Source: Planktosalinus lacus (GTDB lineage: Bacteria; Bacteroidota; Bacteroidia; Flavobacteriales; Flavobacteriaceae). From it: 64,000 bases of DNA. The notes beneath the pieces are model-generated. The model worked only from the letters and a program-made list of their open reading frames with translations. It made no database searches and had not been told where the DNA came from. The stretch is from NCBI RefSeq assembly GCF_014640155.1, contig NZ_BMGK01000002.1, forward strand, positions 72,589 through 136,588. The letters are read 5' to 3'. Position numbers and translations under genes: made by a program. Positions 58,039 to 64,000 of this stretch are shown here, in pieces (position 1 is the first letter of the stretch; each line of letters begins with the position of its first letter).

Positions 58039-58046
58039 TACCTTTG
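58039..58046 (+). promoter_or_regulatory. -7 promoter box for udk
   Basis: TACCTTTG, a perfect TAnnTTTG, 17 bases before the udk ATG. Confidence 0.4.
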
Positions 58047-58062
58047 CCAAAACAGAAACAAA

Positions 58063-58674
58063 ATGCTTATAATTGGTATTGCCGGTGGCACCGGAAGTGG
58101 TAAAACAACTGTGGTGAATCAAATCATCAATGAATTACCACCCAATGAAGTGGGAGTGATTTCGCAGGACTCTTACTATAAAGACACTTCTCACCTTCCA
58201 TTTGAAGAAAGGGTAAAGATTAATTTTGACCACCCAAAAGCCATTGATTTCGAATTGCTTGTAGCGCATTTAAAAGAGCTCAAACAAGGAAAAACAATAG
58301 AACAACCGGTCTATTCATTTGTTGAGCACAACCGTACCAAAGAGACCGTTGCAACTGCCCCAAAACATGTGATGATCGTAGAGGGTATTTTGATACTTAC
58401 ACATCCTGATATTAGAGATATGTTTGACATTAAAATTTATGTACACGCTGATAGTGACGAACGGCTCATAAGAAGACTTAAAAGAGATATTGCAGAACGG
58501 GGTCGTGACCTTGATGAAGTTTTAAGCCGCTATCAAACAACCTTAAAACCCATGCATCAGCAGTTTATTGAACCCACAAAAGAATATGCTGATATCATCA
58601 TTCCAACAAATCGTTATAATACGGTAGCCGTTGATATTGTAAGAACAATCATTAATCAAAAACTAAACGTTTAA
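58063..58674 (+). CDS. udk: Uridine kinase
   Basis: Phosphorylates uridine and cytidine in pyrimidine salvage. P-loop GIAGGTGSGKTTVVNQI, SQDSYYKDTSHLPFEER, NFDHPKAID and IVEGILIL are classical. 203 residues. Heads the udk-ftsB-like-mutA series, an order commonly seen in Flavobacteriia. Confidence 0.96.
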   Translation: MLIIGIAGGTGSGKTTVVNQIINELPPNEVGVISQDSYYKDTSHLPFEERVKINFDHPKAIDFELLVAHLKELKQGKTIEQPVYSFVEHNRTKETVATAPKHVMIVEGILILTHPDIRDMFDIKIYVHADSDERLIRRLKRDIAERGRDLDEVLSRYQTTLKPMHQQFIEPTKEYADIIIPTNRYNTVAVDIVRTIINQKLNV

Positions 58675-58675
58675 T

Positions 58676-59008
58676 TTGAAACTATCTGATTTAAAAAAGA
58701 ACAAAAGCTTTCAGTTTTTTAGCAACAAATACTTCATTATTGCTATTGTTTTTGTCGTATGGATGTTTTTTTTTGATGCCAATTCTTTTTTTGTACATCA
58801 GGAGTTAAACCAGGAAATAAACGAATTAGAAAACAATAAAAACTATTTCCAAGACGAAATCACCAGAGATAAAGAGTTTCTTGAAAAACTAAAAGATGAG
58901 GATGAATTGGAAAAATTTGCGCGCGAAACCTATTATCTTAAAAAAGAAAATGAAGAGATTTTTATTATTGAACACGAGGACAGCCTAAAAAACAATCAAC
59001 ATGAATAA
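58676..59008 (+). CDS. FtsB/DivIC-type septum formation protein
   Basis: 110 residues. One transmembrane helix (about 18-36) followed by a coiled coil (about 42-75, HQELNQEINELENNKNYFQDE) and EFARETYYLKKENEEIF, the DivIC/FtsB ending motif. The start is TTG at 58676, one base after the udk stop; overlap with mutA is 8 bp. Member of the divisome bridging complex by homology. Confidence 0.85.
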   Translation: MKLSDLKKNKSFQFFSNKYFIIAIVFVVWMFFFDANSFFVHQELNQEINELENNKNYFQDEITRDKEFLEKLKDEDELEKFARETYYLKKENEEIFIIEHEDSLKNNQHE

Positions 59009-60350
59009 ATCGCTTTTCAATAAGTTCAACCCTGTTTCTTCCAAAGAGTGGAAACAAAAAATACAAGCCGACCTTAAAGGAGCTGACTTTAATGAAACAT
59101 TGCTTTGGAAATCTCCTGAAGGCATTCATGTAAAACCGTTTTATCACCGTGATGAATTAAAGGAAAACTTCTCCCCCATACCTTCTCAACCCAAAAGATG
59201 GGATGTTGGGCAGTTTATTTTTATTGATGATGCCACCATTGCAAACAAACTGGCACTGGATGCGCTTCAGCGTGGTGCAGAAGCTATTTACTTCACTGCC
59301 GAGCAGGAATTTGACATAGAAAAACTTTTTAAAAATATTCCGGTTGAAAACCATACATTTTATTTTGACTTAAAATTTCTTTCGCCGAAATCCTGGAAGC
59401 ATCCAGCTTTCGCAAATGCTAATATTCACGTTTTAAACGACATTATCAACCACCACACCCAAGACGGAAACTGGCACAACAACCTAAAAGAAGATTTCAG
59501 TCATCTTGAAGAACTACTTGCTGAAACCCAAACGATTTTTGTTGATACAACGGGCTATCAGAATGCCGGAGCAACAATAACCCAGCAGCTTGCTTATGCC
59601 CTGGCACATCTCAATGAATATTTCAATGCATTTGAATCCAAACCTGCGATCCTAAAAAAAGTGATTTTCAAAGTGGCCGTGGGCAGCAATTACTTTTTTG
59701 AAATTGCTAAAATCAGAGCTTTGCGTTTGTTATATACAAGCTTAGCCAAAGAATACAGTTTCAATGCAGATTGCCACATCATAGCCACACCCTCAAAACG
59801 CAACAAAACACTCTATGACTACAACGTCAATATGCTGCGAACCACCACAGAGTGTATGAGTGCCGTTTTAGGTGGAGCTGATACCATTTGTAATTTACCC
59901 TATGATGCACTGTACCATAAAAGCAACGAATTTGGAGAGCGCATCTCCCGAAATCAATTGCTTATTTTAAGACACGAAAGCTATTTTGATTCGGTTACCA
60001 ATGCTTCAGACGGGTCCTATTATATTGAAAGTTTAACAACACAATTAGCGGAAAAAGCGCTGGAAGTCTTTAAGGATATAGAAAAAGGCAGCGGATTCCT
60101 CAATCAGTTAAAAGAAGGGGTTATTCAGAAAAAAATAAAAGAGAGTGCTGCCAAAGAACAACAAGACTTTGACAAAGGCGAAAAAGTATTGCTGGGTACC
60201 AACAAACACCCCAACAAAGAAGACCGGATGAAAAATGATTTGGAGCTCTACCCTTTCGTAAAAACAAAACCAAGAAAAACACTCATAGAGCCTGTCATAG
60301 AAAGACGACTGGCTGAAAAAGTGGAACAAGAACGACTTGATAATGAGTAG
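59001..60350 (+). CDS. mutA: Methylmalonyl-CoA mutase small subunit
   Basis: Non-catalytic partner of MutB. Starts NKFNPVSSKEWKQKIQADLKGADFNETLLWKSPEGI, typical of MutA, followed by the barrel (DTTGYQNAGATITQQLAYAL, LGGADTICNLPYDAL, ISRNQLLILRHESYFD). At 449 residues it lacks the C-terminal B12-fold region of longer MutA proteins. Separated from mutB by a toxin-antitoxin pair. Confidence 0.92.
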   Translation: MNKSLFNKFNPVSSKEWKQKIQADLKGADFNETLLWKSPEGIHVKPFYHRDELKENFSPIPSQPKRWDVGQFIFIDDATIANKLALDALQRGAEAIYFTAEQEFDIEKLFKNIPVENHTFYFDLKFLSPKSWKHPAFANANIHVLNDIINHHTQDGNWHNNLKEDFSHLEELLAETQTIFVDTTGYQNAGATITQQLAYALAHLNEYFNAFESKPAILKKVIFKVAVGSNYFFEIAKIRALRLLYTSLAKEYSFNADCHIIATPSKRNKTLYDYNVNMLRTTTECMSAVLGGADTICNLPYDALYHKSNEFGERISRNQLLILRHESYFDSVTNASDGSYYIESLTTQLAEKALEVFKDIEKGSGFLNQLKEGVIQKKIKESAAKEQQDFDKGEKVLLGTNKHPNKEDRMKNDLELYPFVKTKPRKTLIEPVIERRLAEKVEQERLDNE

Positions 60351-60391
60351 TTTTCTACTCAAATGCGTATATTTGAATAAATTAAAACCCT

Positions 60392-60622
60392 ATGGAAGCC
60401 ATTAGAAAAATTGTTAAAGTTATAGACAATACTATAACAATAACGCTACCTGAGAATTTTGCAGACGGAGAGGTCGAAGTTATTGTATTAAATAATGATT
60501 CTATCTTTACCTTAAACGATACTCAAAAAGAAATTCTCAATCAACGTTTATCAGAACCTGAAGATCATTATATATCTGCAGAACAATCAATAGGGTATTT
60601 AAAAAAAAAATATGGCCTTTAA
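60392..60622 (+). CDS. Antitoxin of a type II toxin-antitoxin pair
   Basis: 76 residues. N-terminal region with alternating strands (IRKIVKVIDNTITITLP), a middle helix region, and a C-terminal LSEPEDHYISAEQSIGYLKK that resembles the addiction-module component family binding ParE/RelE toxins. A run of ten A (60601-60610) falls in its last codons, and it overlaps the toxin gene by 11 bp. Assigned by context; DNA binding is not obvious. Confidence 0.7.
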   Translation: MEAIRKIVKVIDNTITITLPENFADGEVEVIVLNNDSIFTLNDTQKEILNQRLSEPEDHYISAEQSIGYLKKKYGL

Positions 60623-60908
60623 AGTCCTGGTACTTTTACAAGCGCAAAGGGAGATTGATGAAGCTATTACTTACTATGAAGAAATAAGCCCCTCAATTCC
60701 TGAAAAATTTATTGAAGATGTATCATCAGCATACGATACCCTATCCAAAAACCCTCATTATCAAAAACGTTACTTAAACTTTAGAGGATTTCCGTTGAAA
60801 CGATTTCCATTTATATTGTTCTTCGACCTAAATGAAAAACAACAAATAGTAAAAATTATATCGTGTTTTCATACAAGTAAAAATCCCGATGATTATCCAA
60901 AAAAGTAA
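60612..60908 (+). CDS. RelE/ParE-family toxin
   Basis: 98 residues with the ParE/RelE fold: [22 protein letters not shown], a helix, then [20 protein letters not shown] and a C-terminal [17 protein letters not shown]. Whether the target is ribosome-bound mRNA (RelE) or gyrase (ParE) cannot be read. Sits between mutA and mutB. Confidence 0.85.
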   Translation: MAFKVLVLLQAQREIDEAITYYEEISPSIPEKFIEDVSSAYDTLSKNPHYQKRYLNFRGFPLKRFPFILFFDLNEKQQIVKIISCFHTSKNPDDYPKK

Positions 60909-60922
60909 CTCCTAATTTTAAA

Positions 60923-63052
60923 ATGACTAGAAAAAACATACAACATATAAAAATCCAAAGTTCTGAAAACAAGCATCAGTCTTCAAATCAGAAATTGGAA
61001 ACTGCGGAAGGCTTTTCCATAAAAAAATCCTATTCCAAAGAAGATATTGACCATTTGGAACATCTCGACTTTGCTGCGGGAATAGCACCTCATTTAAGAG
61101 GCCCCTACTCCACCATGTATGTTCAAAAGCCTTGGACTATTCGCCAATATGCCGGTTTTTCAACAGCAGAAGACAGCAATGCCTTTTACCGAAGAAATCT
61201 TGCCGCGGGCCAAAAAGGACTCTCTGTAGCATTTGATCTTGCTACCCACCGCGGGTATGACAGTGATCACGAACGAGTGCAAGGGGATGTTGGTAAGGCA
61301 GGAGTAGCTATTGACAGTATCGAAGACATGAAAATCCTCTTTGACCAGATTCCGCTGGATAAAATGAGTGTGTCAATGACCATGAACGGTGCCGTGTTAC
61401 CCATTATGGCATTTTACATCGTCGCTGCAGAAGAACAAGGGGTTTCTCCTGAACAACTTTCAGGAACCATCCAGAATGACATTCTCAAGGAATTTATGGT
61501 GCGTAACACCTATATCTACCCACCTACGCCGTCAATGAAAATCGTTTCAGATATCTTTGAATATACCTCGAAAAACATGCCGAAGTTCAATTCCATCAGT
61601 ATCTCAGGATACCATATGCAGGAGGCCGGTGCCACTTGTGATATTGAGTTGGCTTACACCCTGGCAGATGGACTGGAATATTTAAGAACAGGCATCGCCG
61701 CCGGAATGGACATAGACAGCTTTGCGCCACGCCTTTCGTTCTTTTGGGCCATCGGGATGAATCACTTTATGGAAATCGCTAAAATGCGTGCCGCACGTAT
61801 GCTCTGGGCAAAAATTGTCAAGCAATTCAATCCGAAAAACGAAAAATCACTTGCCCTGCGCACCCATTGCCAAACCAGTGGATGGAGCTTAACTGAGCAA
61901 GACCCGTTTAACAACGTAGCGCGTACTTGTATTGAAGCCGCTGCTGCTGCTTTTGGCGGAACACAATCCCTGCATACCAATGCACTGGACGAAGCCATTG
62001 CTTTGCCTACAGACTTTTCGGCACGCATTGCCAGAAACACCCAGCTATTTTTACAGCATGAAACTGAAATTACCCGCACCGTTGACCCCTGGGCAGGCAG
62101 TTATTATGTAGAAAACCTCACCCACGAGATCGCAAACAGAGCCTGGGAGCTCATTCAGGAAGTCGAGGAACTGGGTGGCATGACCAAAGCTATTGAAGCC
62201 GGTATTCCTAAAATGCGCATAGAAGAAGCAGCAGCAAAAAAGCAAGCTCGCATTGACAGCAGCCAGGATATTATTGTAGGTGTAAACAAATACCGTCTGA
62301 AACAGGAGGACCCGCTTCAGATACTGGATGTAGACAATCAAAAAGTGCGTTTATCACAAATTGAACGCTTAAACAAGATAAAGTCTGAGCGAAATTCTGA
62401 AAAAGTAACTGCTACTCTTGAAAAATTAACCGAATGTGCCCGCACGGGTGAAGGAAATTTACTAGCTTTAGCGGTAGAAGCTGCCCGTGAAAGAGCCACA
62501 CTGGGAGAAATCAGTGATGCGCTTGAAACAGCATTCGGCAGGTATAAAGCACAAATTAAATCTTTTAGTGGTGTGTACAGCAAAGAAATAAAACAAGACC
62601 CCTCTTTTGAAAAAGCACGGGAAATGGCCAATGAGTTCGCTGAACTTGAAGGTCGTCGTCCGCGTATCATGATTGCAAAAATGGGCCAGGACGGTCACGA
62701 TCGTGGAGCCAAAGTAGTCGCTACGGGCTATGCCGACGTGGGTTTTGATGTGGATATTGGACCACTATTTCAAACCCCAAAAGAAGCTGCCAAACAAGCC
62801 GTGGAAAACGATGTGCATATTCTGGGCATATCTTCATTAGCTGCAGGACATAAAACACTGGTTCCTCAGGTAATTAACGAACTAAAGAAATACGGTCGTG
62901 AAGATATTATGGTGATTGTGGGTGGCGTGATACCGCAACAGGATTACCAATATCTATTTGATGCCGGTGCGGTTGCTGTGTATGGTCCCGGTACAAAAAT
63001 TAGTGAAGCCGCTATTGAAATTTTGCAGATTTTGATGGATTCTGTAAATTAA
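60923..63052 (+). CDS. mutB: Methylmalonyl-CoA mutase large subunit (B12-dependent)
   Basis: Interconverts methylmalonyl-CoA and succinyl-CoA. TIM-barrel catalytic domain (about 50-560; [64 protein letters not shown]). The C-terminal adenosylcobalamin-binding domain has the DxHxxG signature ([16 protein letters not shown]) and [12 protein letters not shown]. At 709 residues it is full length. The N-terminal ~30 residues are a charged leader unlike the core. Confidence 0.95.
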   Translation: MTRKNIQHIKIQSSENKHQSSNQKLETAEGFSIKKSYSKEDIDHLEHLDFAAGIAPHLRGPYSTMYVQKPWTIRQYAGFSTAEDSNAFYRRNLAAGQKGLSVAFDLATHRGYDSDHERVQGDVGKAGVAIDSIEDMKILFDQIPLDKMSVSMTMNGAVLPIMAFYIVAAEEQGVSPEQLSGTIQNDILKEFMVRNTYIYPPTPSMKIVSDIFEYTSKNMPKFNSISISGYHMQEAGATCDIELAYTLADGLEYLRTGIAAGMDIDSFAPRLSFFWAIGMNHFMEIAKMRAARMLWAKIVKQFNPKNEKSLALRTHCQTSGWSLTEQDPFNNVARTCIEAAAAAFGGTQSLHTNALDEAIALPTDFSARIARNTQLFLQHETEITRTVDPWAGSYYVENLTHEIANRAWELIQEVEELGGMTKAIEAGIPKMRIEEAAAKKQARIDSSQDIIVGVNKYRLKQEDPLQILDVDNQKVRLSQIERLNKIKSERNSEKVTATLEKLTECARTGEGNLLALAVEAARERATLGEISDALETAFGRYKAQIKSFSGVYSKEIKQDPSFEKAREMANEFAELEGRRPRIMIAKMGQDGHDRGAKVVATGYADVGFDVDIGPLFQTPKEAAKQAVENDVHILGISSLAAGHKTLVPQVINELKKYGREDIMVIVGGVIPQQDYQYLFDAGAVAVYGPGTKISEAAIEILQILMDSVN

Positions 63053-63115
63053 AAAAGCAAGTCTTTTAATATCAAATATTTTAAGGGTAGTGAAATAATT
63101 CCTTATTTTTACAAT

Positions 63116-63319
63116 ATGGAAATCAAATTTCAAACCAAAGAAGAAAGTAAAAAGCAACAACTGGAAGAATTTTTAAAACTTTCAGGAGGTGAACGAGTTT
63201 GGCATTTCTTTTCGACGAGTGCACAAATTAACCGATTTCCCCGTAAAAACAAAATTGAAAAAACTGACAATTTTGTGATACATATCAATTTAAAGGATGC
63301 TAGCAGAAAACTGGAATAA
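63116..63319 (+). CDS. Small hypothetical protein preceding a nucleotidyltransferase
   Basis: 67 residues, very charged (KFQTKEESKKQQLEEFLKL), with an aromatic core patch (ERVWHFFSTSAQINRFP) and IHINLKD near the end. Not recognised. Its 3' end overlaps the nucleotidyltransferase start by 23 bp, so the two are coupled, as in nucleotidyltransferase-based toxin-antitoxin or defence pairs. Confidence 0.6.
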   Translation: MEIKFQTKEESKKQQLEEFLKLSGGERVWHFFSTSAQINRFPRKNKIEKTDNFVIHINLKDASRKLE

Positions 63320-63779
63320 GTCAATTGAAGAATTCATTGCTGAAGCAAACAAGCAAGAAATGGAAATGATTATGGTAGGTGGCGGTGCAGTAAACTTTCA
63401 TGGCTATCAACGACATTCTGCTGATGTTGATTTTTGGATTAATCCAACAAATGAAAATTTCAAAAAATTGCTTTTAGTTTTTCAAAATTTAGGTTACAAT
63501 ATCAATGAGTTTCCTGCTTCAGTTTTGAAAGGTGAACAAAATATTTCACTTAAATTTTCTCCGGTTCATATCGACATAGAGTTAATTACTCGTTTTTCAG
63601 TTAATAAATCTTTCGAAGAAGCCTTTGCTGAAAGTGAGGTAGTCGAGTTTAAAGAAAATCAAAAAATATACAGATGGCGCGTTCTTTCACTTGAAGATTT
63701 AATTCTAAGTAAAGTAAAATCAGGAAGGCCGAAGGATCTATTAGACATTCAAGAGTTAAAAAAAATAAATAATATATAA
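63297..63779 (+). CDS. Nucleotidyltransferase-fold protein (AbiEii/DUF6036-like)
   Basis: 160 residues. N-terminal helix, then the NTase core MIMVGGGAVNFHGYQRHSADVD with the GG and DxD (Asp-Val-Asp) motif, a third acidic residue in HIDIELITRF, and a C-terminal SKVKSGRPKDLLDIQEL typical of this family. Such proteins can be tRNA-modifying toxins or uncharacterised enzymes. Paired with the small upstream gene. Confidence 0.78.
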   Translation: MLAENWNKSIEEFIAEANKQEMEMIMVGGGAVNFHGYQRHSADVDFWINPTNENFKKLLLVFQNLGYNINEFPASVLKGEQNISLKFSPVHIDIELITRFSVNKSFEEAFAESEVVEFKENQKIYRWRVLSLEDLILSKVKSGRPKDLLDIQELKKINNI

Positions 63780-63788
63780 TCTACAAAA

Positions 63789-64000
63789 ATGAACTACAAC
63801 CAAAAAATGCTTCGCGACGATGCCCTGAAAGGAAAAACCATAGTAGTAACAGGAGGTGGCAGCGGACTGGGGAAGTCCATGGGAACCTATTTTCTTGAAC
63901 TGGGTGCCAATCTGGTCATCACTTCCCGTAATCTGGAAAAACTCCAAAATACGGCTAAAGAAATGGAAGAAACCACCGGTGGAAAAGTGCTTTCAGTGGC
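63789..64000 (+). CDS. Short-chain dehydrogenase/reductase, N-terminal part (truncated by window end)
   Basis: About 70 codons visible. NAD(P) motif VVTGGGSGLGKSMGTYF (TGxxxGxG) and the following ITSRNLEKLQNTAKEM are of the SDR type, with a lead DDALKGKTI seen in 2,4-dienoyl-CoA reductase-like enzymes. Starts 10 bases after the nucleotidyltransferase stop. The fatty-acid role is a suggestion only. Confidence 0.85.
   Translation, partial: MNYNQKMLRDDALKGKTIVVTGGGSGLGKSMGTYFLELGANLVITSRNLEKLQNTAKEMEETTGGKVLSV

Noticed and set aside
60392-60622. A10 tract as evidence that the antitoxin is a broken gene
   Set aside because: At ten A the antitoxin has a normal stop and the toxin a normal ATG; both frames look functional.

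Overview
This 64 kb window is ordinary chromosome from a member of the Bacteroidota, most likely a Flavobacteriaceae-type marine or aquatic bacterium. It is AT-rich. Its genes include a fused CcsB-CcsA cytochrome c maturation protein, an OmpH/Skp chaperone, SurA-like foldases in series, a PorV/PorQ-family protein, KdsD/KdsC-type LPS genes, a carboxypeptidase-regulatory-domain TonB receptor and split methylmalonyl-CoA mutase. Several genes have good matches to the Bacteroidota -7 box (TAnnTTTG) upstream. No rRNA, CRISPR array or prophage is visible. There are two tRNA genes, both for proline.

Layout. 1-4.7 kb: the 3' part of fumC, a 7TM-DISM receptor with a C-terminal LuxR-type helix-turn-helix, then an EptA-like alkaline-phosphatase-fold transferase overlapping a GDPD-like membrane protein. 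4.7-13 kb: ccsBA, a DUF2520 / KdsC-like / UbiA-family operon, a TonB receptor and an unlisted 54-residue membrane protein. 13-19.5 kb: ribH, a TPR protein, recF, a lipoprotein, a DUF721 protein, ndk, and a DUF2207-LemA pair. 19.7-31.1 kb: aconitase, an acyltransferase, a MoxR plus three-foldase envelope operon, SRPBCC, Skp and PorV/PorQ-like genes. 31.2-40.4 kb: pssA, then lptB-AhpD-like-tatC-kdsD, recQ, lnt, a methyltransferase and an ABC ATPase. 40.4-42.6 kb: a REP-associated tyrosine transposase (RAYT) with a REP-like palindrome inside and beside it, and lpdA. 42.6-46.5 kb: a KaiA-less kai operon (kaiC, kaiB, a second divergent kaiB, PAS histidine kinase). 46.6-51.3 kb: a cyclophilin-FKBP fusion, a DinB-fold protein, an intact IS3-family element and umuDC with an apparently protease-dead UmuD. 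51.4-57.9 kb: a serine hydrolase, an S9 peptidase, two tRNA-Pro genes separated by a tandem repeat, and a PQQ-type sugar dehydrogenase with a cytochrome c. 58-64 kb: udk, an FtsB/DivIC-like protein, mutA, a toxin-antitoxin pair, mutB, a nucleotidyltransferase pair and the start of an SDR gene.

How the genes work together. The kai cluster is the most system-like segment. KaiC carries both ATPase domains and a Ser-Ser dyad at the phosphorylation site, but lacks the C-terminal tail that KaiA binds. Two KaiB-like proteins and a histidine kinase follow within 8-10 bp of each other, which suggests an hourglass or stress-timing device with its own output kinase. The foldase operon, Skp, LptB, Lnt, TatC, KdsD and the KdsC-like phosphatase form a distributed envelope-biogenesis set. 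mutA/mutB form a B12-dependent propionate/succinate pathway interrupted by a toxin-antitoxin pair with a slippery A10 tract. The RAYT/REP pair, the IS3 element and the tRNA-leader repeat mark the more plastic 40-56 kb part of the window.
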